Below, piece after piece: positions 50,762 through 58,666 of a stretch of 64,000 nt of DNA. Source of the stretch: Achromobacter xylosoxidans A8. GTDB taxonomy: Bacteria; Pseudomonadota; Gammaproteobacteria; Burkholderiales; Burkholderiaceae_B. Position 1 is the stretch's first letter. The number at the start of each line of letters is the position of its first letter. The translations under genes were made by a program, and so were the position numbers. The stretch covers positions 4,774,001 to 4,838,000 of the forward strand of contig NC_014640.1 in the NCBI RefSeq assembly GCF_000165835.1, in the 5' to 3' direction. The notes under the pieces are model-generated. The model saw only the letters and a program-made list of their open reading frames with translations. It was not told the DNA's origin and made no database searches.

Positions 50762-52084
50762 ATGAGCAGACGTTCATTGTCCCTGAGCACCTTGTCGGCC
50801 CTCGTGGTCGGCCTGGGCGCGACCACGGCAACGCACTCGGCCGGCTTTCAGCTCCTGGAGCAGAACGCCAGCGGCCTGGGCAACGCCTATGCGGGCTCTG
50901 CGGCGAATCCGGAGAACGCCAGCATCATCTATTACAACCCGGCCGGCATGACCTACCTGCCCGGCTTCAACGTGTCCGGCGGCGTCAACCTGATCAAGCC
51001 GTCGTTCAAGTTTTCCGACAACGGCGACAGCCGCAACCCCAGCATTCCCGGCCTGCCGGGCACCGGCCTGGGCGGATCGCGCCCGACCGGCGGCAACGGC
51101 GGCGACGCCGGCAACCTGGGCGTGGTGCCCAATATGTACGCCTCCTGGCAATTGAACGAGCAGTGGTACATCGGCCTGGGCGTGGGCGCGCCCTTCGGCC
51201 TGATGACCGAGTACGACGACGGCTGGGTGGGCCAGTACCACTCCAACAAGTTCGAGATCAAGACGATCAACGTCAACCCGTCGATCGCCTACAAGGTCAA
51301 CGAGAAGTTCTCCATGGGCTTTGGCTTGAATTGGCAGCACATCGACGCCAATTACAAGAAGAAGACCGTGCTGCCGGTTCCAGGCCTGCCGCTGGGCACC
51401 ACTGGCGACGCCGACTTGAATCTCAAGGGCGACGCCTGGGGCTGGAACGTGGGCTTCATGCTGCAACCGACGGAAGACACCCGCATCGGCCTGTCCTACC
51501 GCTCCAAGATCAAGCACACGGCCAAGGGCGATACTGACATTACCAGCATCTATCCGCGTGGCAACTCGGTGTCGTTCGACGCCAAGGCAACCGTGTCCCT
51601 GCCCGACACCCTGATCCTGAGCGCGGCGCACCAGTTGAACGAACGCTGGGAGCTGCTGGGCGACGTCTCATGGACCGGCTGGAGCAGCATCCCCAACCTG
51701 AAGATCCGCAACTCGGGCCCTGGCGCGCGCGATGACGAGCTGCCGCTGAACTTCCGCGACAGTTGGCGCGTCGCCCTGGGCGCCAACTACAAGTTCGCGC
51801 CCAACTGGAAGTGGAAGTTCGGCGTCGCCTTCGACCAGTCGCCCGTGTACAAGGAAGCCGACCGCCCGACCTCGCTGCCGGACAACGACCGCTACTGGCT
51901 CTCGACCGGCGTGCAGTGGCAGGCCACCAAGGACACCACGCTCGACGTGGGCTATACCTATCTCTATCTGCGCAAGACGGACATCGATACGACGTCCGGC
52001 AGCCAGCTGACCAAGGGCCGCGTCGCGGGCACCTATGACAGCAATGCCCACATCCTGGGCATACAGCTGTCGTCCCGCTTCTAA
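50762..52084 (+). CDS. fadL: Outer-membrane long-chain fatty acid transporter (OmpP1/FadL)
   Basis: 440 aa beta-barrel bringing long-chain fatty acids through the outer membrane. Signal peptide ending near THSAG, then the FadL N-terminal hatch: GFQLLEQNASGLGNAYAGSA and the NPA motif in YYNPAGMTYLPG. The C-terminus ends in the aromatic barrel signature (LGIQLSSRF). GAGGAGG precedes the ATG. 77 nt after the FadJ-like gene; followed by a strong intrinsic terminator. Confidence 0.93.
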   Translation: MSRRSLSLSTLSALVVGLGATTATHSAGFQLLEQNASGLGNAYAGSAANPENASIIYYNPAGMTYLPGFNVSGGVNLIKPSFKFSDNGDSRNPSIPGLPGTGLGGSRPTGGNGGDAGNLGVVPNMYASWQLNEQWYIGLGVGAPFGLMTEYDDGWVGQYHSNKFEIKTINVNPSIAYKVNEKFSMGFGLNWQHIDANYKKKTVLPVPGLPLGTTGDADLNLKGDAWGWNVGFMLQPTEDTRIGLSYRSKIKHTAKGDTDITSIYPRGNSVSFDAKATVSLPDTLILSAAHQLNERWELLGDVSWTGWSSIPNLKIRNSGPGARDDELPLNFRDSWRVALGANYKFAPNWKWKFGVAFDQSPVYKEADRPTSLPDNDRYWLSTGVQWQATKDTTLDVGYTYLYLRKTDIDTTSGSQLTKGRVAGTYDSNAHILGIQLSSRF

Positions 52085-52091
52085 CCCGCCC

Positions 52092-52142
52092 CGGATGGCG
52101 GGGCCCGGCCTCGACCGGACCGCCTCGCCATCCGCATTTTTT
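52092..52142 (+). terminator. Intrinsic terminator between fadL and the second beta-oxidation set
   Basis: CGGATGGCG (52092-52100) pairs with CGCCATCCG (52126-52134), a perfect 9-bp stem, extendable by further GC pairing, followed two bases on by TTTTTT (52137-52142). The T-run ends 2 nt before the AGGAG ribosome-binding site of the next gene. Confidence 0.75.
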
Positions 52143-52154
52143 CAGGAGACTGCC

Positions 52155-54545
52155 TTGAGCAAGTTCGTCGTCAAACACGTCGCCGTCCTGGGGGCCGGCG
52201 TCATGGGCGCGCAGATCGCCGCCCATCTGGCCAATGCCGGCGTGCCCGTCACGCTGTTCGACCTGGCCGCCCCCGAAGGCGACCGCAACGGCACGGTCAA
52301 GAAGGCGATCGCCGGCTTGAAGAAGCTGGAGCCCGCGCCGCTGGCCGGCGCTGCGCGCCTGGCGTACATCACGCCCGCCAACTACGACGACGACCTGGAA
52401 CGCCTGCGCAGCTGCGACCTGGTCATCGAGGCCATCGCCGAACGCATGGACTGGAAGACCGCGCTGTACGAGCGCATCGCGCCGCATGTGGCCCCTGGCG
52501 CCATCATCGCCTCCAACACCTCGGGCCTGTCGATCGACGCGCTGGCCAACGCCCTGCCCGCGGGCCTGCGCGACCGCTTTTGCGGCATCCACTTTTTCAA
52601 TCCGCCCCGCTACATGCGGCTGGTGGAGATCATCGCCACCTCGCACACCCAGCCCGCCGTGCTCGACCAGCTTGAAACCTGGCTGACCTCGACCCTGGGC
52701 AAGGGCGTGATCCGCGCGCTGGACACGCCCAACTTCGTGGCCAACCGCATCGGCGTGTTTTCGATCCTGGCAGCGATGCACCACACGGCCCGCCTCGGCC
52801 TGGCGTTCGACGAGGTCGACGCGCTGACCGGGCCGAAGATCGGCCGCCCCAAGAGCGCCACCTACCGCACCGCCGACGTGGTCGGCCTGGACACGCTGGC
52901 CCACGTGGTCGGCACCATGGAAAAGAATCTGCCGGACGATCCCTGGCACCGCTACTTCAAGCTGCCCGAGTGGCTCTCGGCCCTGATCGCCAAGGGCGCG
53001 CTGGGCCAGAAGACAGGCGCCGGCGTCTACCGCAAGCAGGGCCGCGAAATCCAGGTGCTGGACCTGAAGGCGCAGGACTACGCGCCCGGCGCCGGCAAGC
53101 TGGCCGACGAAGTCGCCGCCCTGCTGAAGGAACGCGACCCGGGTAAGCGCTTTGCCGCGCTGCGCGCCAGCGGCCACCCCCAGGCCCAGTTCCTGTGGAG
53201 CCTGTTCCGCGACATCTTCCACTACAGCGCCGTGCAGCTTGAACACGTGGCCGACAACGCCCGTGACCTGGATCTGGCCATGCGCTGGGGCTTCGGCTGG
53301 GCCCAAGGTCCGTTCGAGACCTGGCAGGCCGCCGGCTGGCAAGCCATCGCCGCCGCCGTTGCCGAGGACATCGCCGCCGGCCAGGCCATGAGCGATGCGC
53401 CGCTGCCCGCCTGGGCGCTGGAACCGGACCGCCAGGGCGTGCATGCGCCGCAAGGCTCCTACTCGGCGCGCACCGGCCAGCTGCGCCCGCGCTCGACGCT
53501 GCCGGTGTACCGCCGCCAGCTGTTCCCCGAGCGCGTCTACGGCGAAGGCGCCAGCGAGCGCGGCGTCACGATCTGGGAAAACGAAGGCGTGCGCCTGTGG
53601 AACCTGCCGCAGGCCGACGCCGGCGTGGCCATCCTCTCGGTCACCTCGAAGAACCACACCCTGGGCGCCGAAGTGCTGGAAGGCATCCTGCAGGCGGTGG
53701 CGCGCGCCGAACGCGAATACGACGGCCTGGTCATCTGGCATGACGCGCCCTTCGCAGTGGGCGCCAACCTGCAGCAGGTCGCCGAGGCCTGCGCCGCCGG
53801 CCAGTGGGACATGCTGGAAGCCACGGTCGAGAAATTCCAGCGCACCTCGCAGTCGTTCAAGTACGCGCAGATTCCCACCGTGGCGGCGGTGCAGGGCATG
53901 GCGTTGGGCGGCGGCTGCGAATTCCTGATGCATGCCTCGCACCGGGTGCTGGCGCTGGAAAGCTATGTCGGGCTGGTGGAAGCCGGCGTCGGGCTGATTC
54001 CGGCCGGCGGCGGCAGCAAGGAATTCGCCGGTCGCGCCGCCGCCCTGGCGGCCACGACCGCCACGCCGGGCGAGGTCTTCCCCTACCTGCAGCCGGTGTT
54101 CCAGACCATTGCCATGGCGCAGGTCGCCAAGAGCGCGCTCGAAGCGATCGCCACGGGCTTTGCCCGCGAGCACGACATCGTCGTGTTCCATCCGGACGAA
54201 CTGCTGTACGTCGCCATCGGCCAGGCCCGCGCCGCAGCCGAGGCCGGCTACACGCCGCCGCCCCGCCTGCGCGACATTCCCGTCGCCGGCCGCAACGGCA
54301 TCGCCAACTTCGAAATGGTGCTGGTCAACATGCGCGAAGGCGGCATGATCAGCGCCCACGACTACCGCGTGGCGCGCAGCGCCGCCGTTGCCCTGTGCGG
54401 CGGCGAGGTCGAAACCGGCGCCAAGGTCGACGAGGAATGGTTGCTGGCGGTGGAACGCAAGGAATTCGTGGCGCTGCTGCGCACGCCTGAAACGCAGGCC
54501 CGCATCCGCCACACCCTGGACACCGGCAAGCCCCTGAGGAACTGA
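52155..54545 (+). CDS. 3-hydroxyacyl-CoA dehydrogenase / enoyl-CoA hydratase, FadN-like domain order
   Basis: 796 aa bifunctional beta-oxidation enzyme with the dehydrogenase first: VAVLGAGVMGAQIAAHLANAG (NAD loop), SNTSGLSIDAL, GIHFFNPPRYMRLVEII; the crotonase-like domain is C-terminal (about 490-700: GMALGGGCEFLMHASHRV, YVGLVEAGVGLIPAGGG). This order and length match Bacillus FadN (about 790 aa), whose partner is also the adjacent FadA. Start is TTG 52155, six nt after AGGAG; the upstream open frame overlaps fadL and the terminator. One base separates its stop from the thiolase ATG. Confidence 0.93.
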   Translation: MSKFVVKHVAVLGAGVMGAQIAAHLANAGVPVTLFDLAAPEGDRNGTVKKAIAGLKKLEPAPLAGAARLAYITPANYDDDLERLRSCDLVIEAIAERMDWKTALYERIAPHVAPGAIIASNTSGLSIDALANALPAGLRDRFCGIHFFNPPRYMRLVEIIATSHTQPAVLDQLETWLTSTLGKGVIRALDTPNFVANRIGVFSILAAMHHTARLGLAFDEVDALTGPKIGRPKSATYRTADVVGLDTLAHVVGTMEKNLPDDPWHRYFKLPEWLSALIAKGALGQKTGAGVYRKQGREIQVLDLKAQDYAPGAGKLADEVAALLKERDPGKRFAALRASGHPQAQFLWSLFRDIFHYSAVQLEHVADNARDLDLAMRWGFGWAQGPFETWQAAGWQAIAAAVAEDIAAGQAMSDAPLPAWALEPDRQGVHAPQGSYSARTGQLRPRSTLPVYRRQLFPERVYGEGASERGVTIWENEGVRLWNLPQADAGVAILSVTSKNHTLGAEVLEGILQAVARAEREYDGLVIWHDAPFAVGANLQQVAEACAAGQWDMLEATVEKFQRTSQSFKYAQIPTVAAVQGMALGGGCEFLMHASHRVLALESYVGLVEAGVGLIPAGGGSKEFAGRAAALAATTATPGEVFPYLQPVFQTIAMAQVAKSALEAIATGFAREHDIVVFHPDELLYVAIGQARAAAEAGYTPPPRLRDIPVAGRNGIANFEMVLVNMREGGMISAHDYRVARSAAVALCGGEVETGAKVDEEWLLAVERKEFVALLRTPETQARIRHTLDTGKPLRN

Positions 54546-54546
54546 C

Positions 54547-55746
54547 ATGAGCAAGCAGATTCAAGACGCCTACATCGTCGCCGCCACGCGCCTGCCGGTG
54601 GGCAAGCGCAACGGCGCCTACATCACCACCCGCCCCGACGACATGCTGGCGGCCGCGCTCAATGGCGCGCTGGCGCAGGTCCCGGGCCTGGACGCCGCGC
54701 GCATCGACGACGTCATCGCCGGCTGCGCCATGCCGGAAGCCGAACAGGGCATGAACGTGGCCCGCATCGGCCTGTTGCTCGCCGGCCTGCCGCAAAGCGT
54801 GGCCGGCGTCACCGTGAACCGCTTCTGCGCCTCCGGCCTGCAGGCGGTGGCTGACGCCGCGGCCCGCATCCGCACCGGCGAAGCCGACATCATGATAGGC
54901 GCCGGCACCGAATCCATGAGCGCCATGCCGCAGATCATGGGCAACAAGGTGTCGATGAACCCGGCCATCTTCGAACACCAGGAAAACATCGGCATGGCCT
55001 TCGGCATGGGCCTGACCGGCGAGAAGGTCGCCGAACGCTGGAAGGTCTCGCGCGAGGACCAGGACGCCTTCGCCCTGGCCTCGCACCAGAAGGCCTGCGC
55101 CGCCATCGCCGCCGGCCATTTCCGCGCCGAGATCACCCCCTATGAAACGGTGTCGCGCCAGCCCGGCGACGCCAGCGGCACGGTGCGCGTCACGCGCCGC
55201 CTGGTCGAGGTGGACGAGGGTCCGCGCCCGGACAGCAGCGCCGCGGCGCTGGCCCGGCTGAAGCCCGTGTTCGCCGCGCGCGGCAGCGTCACCGCCGGCA
55301 ACAGCTCGCAGATGTCCGACGGCGCCGCCGCCGTGATCCTGGTGTCCGACCGCATCCTGCGCGAATTCAACCTCAGCCCGCTGGCGCGCTTTGCCGGCTT
55401 CGCCGTGGCCGGCGTGCCGCCCGAGGTCATGGGCATCGGCCCCGTGGCAGCGATTCCCAAGGTGCTGCAACGCGCCGGCATCGGCCAGGACGCGCTGGAC
55501 TGGATCGAACTGAACGAAGCCTTCGCCGCCCAGTCGCTGGCCGTCATCCGCGAACTGAAGCTGGATCCGGCCAAGGTGAACCCACTGGGCGGCGCGATCG
55601 CACTGGGCCACCCGCTGGGCGCCACGGGCGCGATCCGCACCGCTACCATCACCCACGGCCTGCGCCGCACGGGCGGCAAGTACGGGCTGGTGACCATGTG
55701 CATCGGCACCGGCATGGGCGCGGCCGGTCTGTTCGAGGCGATGTAG
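54547..55746 (+). CDS. fadA: Acetyl-CoA C-acyltransferase (thiolase, FadA-like)
   Basis: 399 aa thiolase cleaving 3-ketoacyl-CoA. Nucleophile Cys94 in VNRFCASGLQAV; NEAFAAQ, the His in GGAIALGHPLGATGAIR and the second Cys in TMCIGTGMGAAG complete the site. Follows the FadN-like enzyme by one base, so the two are co-translated, as in Bacillus fadNA. Confidence 0.94.
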   Translation: MSKQIQDAYIVAATRLPVGKRNGAYITTRPDDMLAAALNGALAQVPGLDAARIDDVIAGCAMPEAEQGMNVARIGLLLAGLPQSVAGVTVNRFCASGLQAVADAAARIRTGEADIMIGAGTESMSAMPQIMGNKVSMNPAIFEHQENIGMAFGMGLTGEKVAERWKVSREDQDAFALASHQKACAAIAAGHFRAEITPYETVSRQPGDASGTVRVTRRLVEVDEGPRPDSSAAALARLKPVFAARGSVTAGNSSQMSDGAAAVILVSDRILREFNLSPLARFAGFAVAGVPPEVMGIGPVAAIPKVLQRAGIGQDALDWIELNEAFAAQSLAVIRELKLDPAKVNPLGGAIALGHPLGATGAIRTATITHGLRRTGGKYGLVTMCIGTGMGAAGLFEAM

Positions 55747-55763
55747 ACGGAGCGGCGCGGAAC

Positions 55764-56309
55764 ATGAAGCCCTATTGGTTCAAGAACCTGTCGCCGACCT
55801 GGCGGGCGCGCCTGATGCGGGTGGGCTTCAACCTGCATCCGGCGTTCCGCGCCACCGGCGGCAAAGTGGTGCATGTCTCCGCGGACTTCCACCATATCCG
55901 CATCAAGCTGCCGCTGCTGCGGCGCACCCGCAATATCGTCGGCTCGATGTACGGCGGTTCGCTGTTCGCCGTGACCGACGGCGCCCACCCCACGATGCTG
56001 ATGTCCGCGCTGGGCGCAGACCATATCGTGTGGGACAAGGCCGCCTCGATCCGCTACCGCAAGCCGGCGTATGCCACGCTGTACGTGGACTTCCGGCTCG
56101 CGCCCGGCGAAATCGCGGAAATCCGCGCGATCCTGGCGCGCGACCATGAAACCACCCGGACCTACACGGTGGAACTCAAGGATCGCGACGGCGTGGTCTA
56201 CGCCGTCGTGGAACGCACGATCTATATCGCAGACAAGAAGTTCTACAAACAAAAGAACACTGGAGGAGACTCATGCGCCGTATCCCCGGAGGGCGAACCC
56301 TCGCCCTGA
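55764..56309 (+). CDS. DUF4442 hotdog-fold protein (putative thioesterase)
   Basis: 181 aa. DUF4442 features: FNLHPAFRATGGKVVHVSAD, NIVGSMYGGSLFAVTDGAHP and WDKAASIRYRKPA. The hotdog fold suggests acyl-CoA thioesterase or a related acyl-group activity; no function is proven for the family. ATG 55764, 17 nt after fadA. Its last 37 nt overlap the next gene in another frame, and the Gly/Ser/Pro-rich tail from residue about 170 may be an appendage created by that overlap. Confidence 0.78.
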   Translation: MKPYWFKNLSPTWRARLMRVGFNLHPAFRATGGKVVHVSADFHHIRIKLPLLRRTRNIVGSMYGGSLFAVTDGAHPTMLMSALGADHIVWDKAASIRYRKPAYATLYVDFRLAPGEIAEIRAILARDHETTRTYTVELKDRDGVVYAVVERTIYIADKKFYKQKNTGGDSCAVSPEGEPSP

Positions 56310-56863
56310 GCCTGATGCTTGCCGCCTGCCTGGCTGGCGCCCCCGCCCAAGCCGCCGACCTGGAAGTCGCCGGCGTGCGCGTGCCGGACAGCCTGTCGGA
56401 GGGCGGCCGCGCGCTGGTGCTGAACGGCGCCGGCGTGCGCACCAAGTTCGTCGTCAAAGTCTACGTGGCCGCGCTGTACGCCACCGCGAAAACCAGCGAT
56501 GCAGCCGCGCTGATCAACAGCGATGAACCGCGCCGCATGCGCCTGCGCCTGCTGCGCGACGTGGACAGCAAAAGCCTGGACGAAGCCCTGCAGGACGGTT
56601 TGCGCGACAATAGCTCCGCGCAGGAACTGGCCGAGCTGAAAGCGCCGGCCGGCCGCCTGTCCGCCCTGATGGCGGAAATCGGCTCGGTGCGCGAAGGCGA
56701 CGTGGTAGACCTGGATTTCGACGCCCGCGGCGTCGCGGTCATGGATAACGGCAAACTGCGCGGCCGCATCGACAGCCCCGCATTCGCGCGCGCCCTGCTG
56801 CGGGTCTGGCTGGGCGAAAAGCCCGCCCAAGCCTCCCTGAAAAAAGCCCTGCTGGGCGGCTAG
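56273..56863 (+). CDS. Secreted chalcone isomerase-like protein
   Basis: 196 aa. Signal peptide with cleavage after PAQA (about residue 27), then the chalcone-isomerase-like fold: VAGVRVPDSLSEGG, LVLNGAGVRTKFVVKVYVAALY (the hallmark) and a C-terminal LLRVWLGEKPAQASLKKALLG. Bacterial members are periplasmic, lack proven isomerase activity, and related proteins bind fatty acids, which suits the locus. GGAGGAGAC precedes the ATG. Confidence 0.85.
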   Translation: MRRIPGGRTLALSLMLAACLAGAPAQAADLEVAGVRVPDSLSEGGRALVLNGAGVRTKFVVKVYVAALYATAKTSDAAALINSDEPRRMRLRLLRDVDSKSLDEALQDGLRDNSSAQELAELKAPAGRLSALMAEIGSVREGDVVDLDFDARGVAVMDNGKLRGRIDSPAFARALLRVWLGEKPAQASLKKALLGG

Positions 56864-56911
56864 CGCTCCAGGCGCGTCCTGCAGTACAGGCCCTAGACGG
56901 AAATCCGGTAA

Positions 56912-58615
56912 ATGGAACGAATCTGGCAGAAAAGCTATCCCGCGGGCGTACCCGCGGAGATCGAGATGGACGGCGTGACGACGCTGGCTTCGGTCGTGCG
57001 CGAGAGCTGCCGGCGCTATGCCGGCAAGACCTCGTACATCAGCATGGGCAAGTCGCTCAGCTATGCCGAGCTGGACCGGCTGACGCGCGACTTCGCCGCC
57101 TGGCTGCACGCCAACGGCCTGGGCCGCGGCGACCGCGTCGCGCTGATGATGCCCAACCTGCTGCAGTACCCCGTGTGCCTGTTCGGCGCCCTGCGCGCCG
57201 GCTGCGTGGTGGTCAACTGCAATCCGCTCTACACCCCGCATGAACTCCAGCACCAGCTGGCCGACTCGGGCGCCCGCGTGATCGTCGTGGCGGACAACTT
57301 CGCCGCCACCGTGCAAAAAGCCCTGGGAGGGACCGCGATCGAGCGCGTGGTGGTGACGTCCATCGGCGAGCTGCTGGGGCCGCTCAAGGGGCGCCTGGTG
57401 GATTTCGTGGTCCGCCGCGTCAAGCGCATGGTGCCCGCCTGGTCCCTGCCCGGCGCCGTCCGGTTGGGCGATGCGCTGCGCGCCGCAGCCGCCGCGCCCT
57501 TCACGGAAGTCGCGCTGGACCAGCGCGACCTGGCCTGCCTGCAATACACCGGCGGCACCACCGGCGTGGCCAAGGCGGCCATGCTGACGCACGGCAACCT
57601 GGTGGCCAACCTGAACCAGGCCTATGCCTGGGTCAGGCCGCTGGTGACCGAAGGCGAGGAATGCATCGTGACGGCCTTGCCGCTGTATCACATCTTCGCG
57701 CTGACGGCGAACTGCCTGACCTTCATGAAGATGGGCGCCAGCAACCTGCTCATCATCAACCCGCGCGACATCCCCGGGCTGGTCAAGGAAATGCGCAAGG
57801 TGCCGTTCTCGGCCTTCACGGGCGTAAACACGCTGTTCAACGCGCTGCTCAACAACCCGGATTTCGCACGCCTGGATTTTTCGCGGCTGCGCCTGACGAT
57901 GGGCGGCGGCATGGCGGTGCAACGCTCCGTGGCGGACCGCTGGCGCGCCGTCACTGGCCGTTCGCTGGCGCAGGCCTACGGCCTGACCGAGACCTCACCC
58001 GCGGTCACTATCAATCCGCTGGACGTGCAGGAATTCACCGGATCGATCGGCCTGCCGGTGCCGTCCACCGAAATTTCCATCCGCGACGACGAAGGCCGTG
58101 AACTGGGCATAGGCGAGACCGGCGAAATCTGCGTGCGCGGACCCCAGGTCACGCAGGGCTATTGGCAACGGCCCGACGAAACCGCGCTGGTGCTGTATCC
58201 GGATGGGTTTCTGCGCACCGGCGACGTCGGCTATGTGGACGAGAAGGGTTACGTGTTCCTGGTGGACCGCAAGAAGGACATGATTCTGGTGTCTGGCTTC
58301 AACGTCTATCCCAACGAGGTCGAGGACGTGGCCGCCCTGCATCCGGGCGTGCGCGAAGTGGCGGCGGTGGGCGTGCCAGACGAGCGCTCGGGCGAAGCCG
58401 TCAAGCTGTACGTGATCCGCAAGGATCCCGCGCTGGATGCCGAAACCCTGATCGCGCATTGCCGCAAGCAGCTGACCGGCTACAAAGTACCGCGCTACAT
58501 CGAGTTCCGCGATGATCTGCCACGCACCAATGTCGGCAAGATCCTGCGCCGCGAGCTCAAGCCGGCAGCGCAGCAGGCCGCGCCGGCGCCCGTCCGGCAG
58601 CCGGGCCAGGCCTGA
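56912..58615 (+). CDS. fadD: Long-chain acyl-CoA synthetase (FadD-type)
   Basis: 567 aa adenylate-forming ligase activating fatty acids with ATP and CoA. Motifs: YTGGTTGVAKAAMLTHGNL (P-loop-like A3), YGLTETSPAV (A5), GYWQRPDET, DGFLRTGDVGYVDEKG (A7), DRKKDMILVSGFNVYP (A8) and the catalytic Lys in RTNVGKILRREL (A10). Last gene of the fatty-acid cluster. No strong ribosome-binding site before ATG 56912. Convergent with the sulfatase gene. Confidence 0.93.
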   Translation: MERIWQKSYPAGVPAEIEMDGVTTLASVVRESCRRYAGKTSYISMGKSLSYAELDRLTRDFAAWLHANGLGRGDRVALMMPNLLQYPVCLFGALRAGCVVVNCNPLYTPHELQHQLADSGARVIVVADNFAATVQKALGGTAIERVVVTSIGELLGPLKGRLVDFVVRRVKRMVPAWSLPGAVRLGDALRAAAAAPFTEVALDQRDLACLQYTGGTTGVAKAAMLTHGNLVANLNQAYAWVRPLVTEGEECIVTALPLYHIFALTANCLTFMKMGASNLLIINPRDIPGLVKEMRKVPFSAFTGVNTLFNALLNNPDFARLDFSRLRLTMGGGMAVQRSVADRWRAVTGRSLAQAYGLTETSPAVTINPLDVQEFTGSIGLPVPSTEISIRDDEGRELGIGETGEICVRGPQVTQGYWQRPDETALVLYPDGFLRTGDVGYVDEKGYVFLVDRKKDMILVSGFNVYPNEVEDVAALHPGVREVAAVGVPDERSGEAVKLYVIRKDPALDAETLIAHCRKQLTGYKVPRYIEFRDDLPRTNVGKILRRELKPAAQQAAPAPVRQPGQA

Positions 58616-58621
58616 ATCCGT

Positions 58622-58644
58622 TGGCTCGCCGGGAACGCGAGCCA
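58622..58644. terminator. Hairpin between convergent fadD and sulfatase genes
   Basis: Perfect 8-bp arms TGGCTCGC and GCGAGCCA with a 7-nt loop, 7 nt after the fadD stop and 23 nt from the sulfatase stop. No U-tract either way, so at best a weak bidirectional terminator. Confidence 0.4.
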
Positions 58645-58666
58645 GCGCCTTGCGCCCCTGGCCGGA

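Noticed and set aside
51540..54554. 1004-codon minus-strand open frame opposite fadL and the FadN-like gene
   Set aside because: Antisense shadow of two clear enzymes; no recognisable motif or ribosome-binding site.
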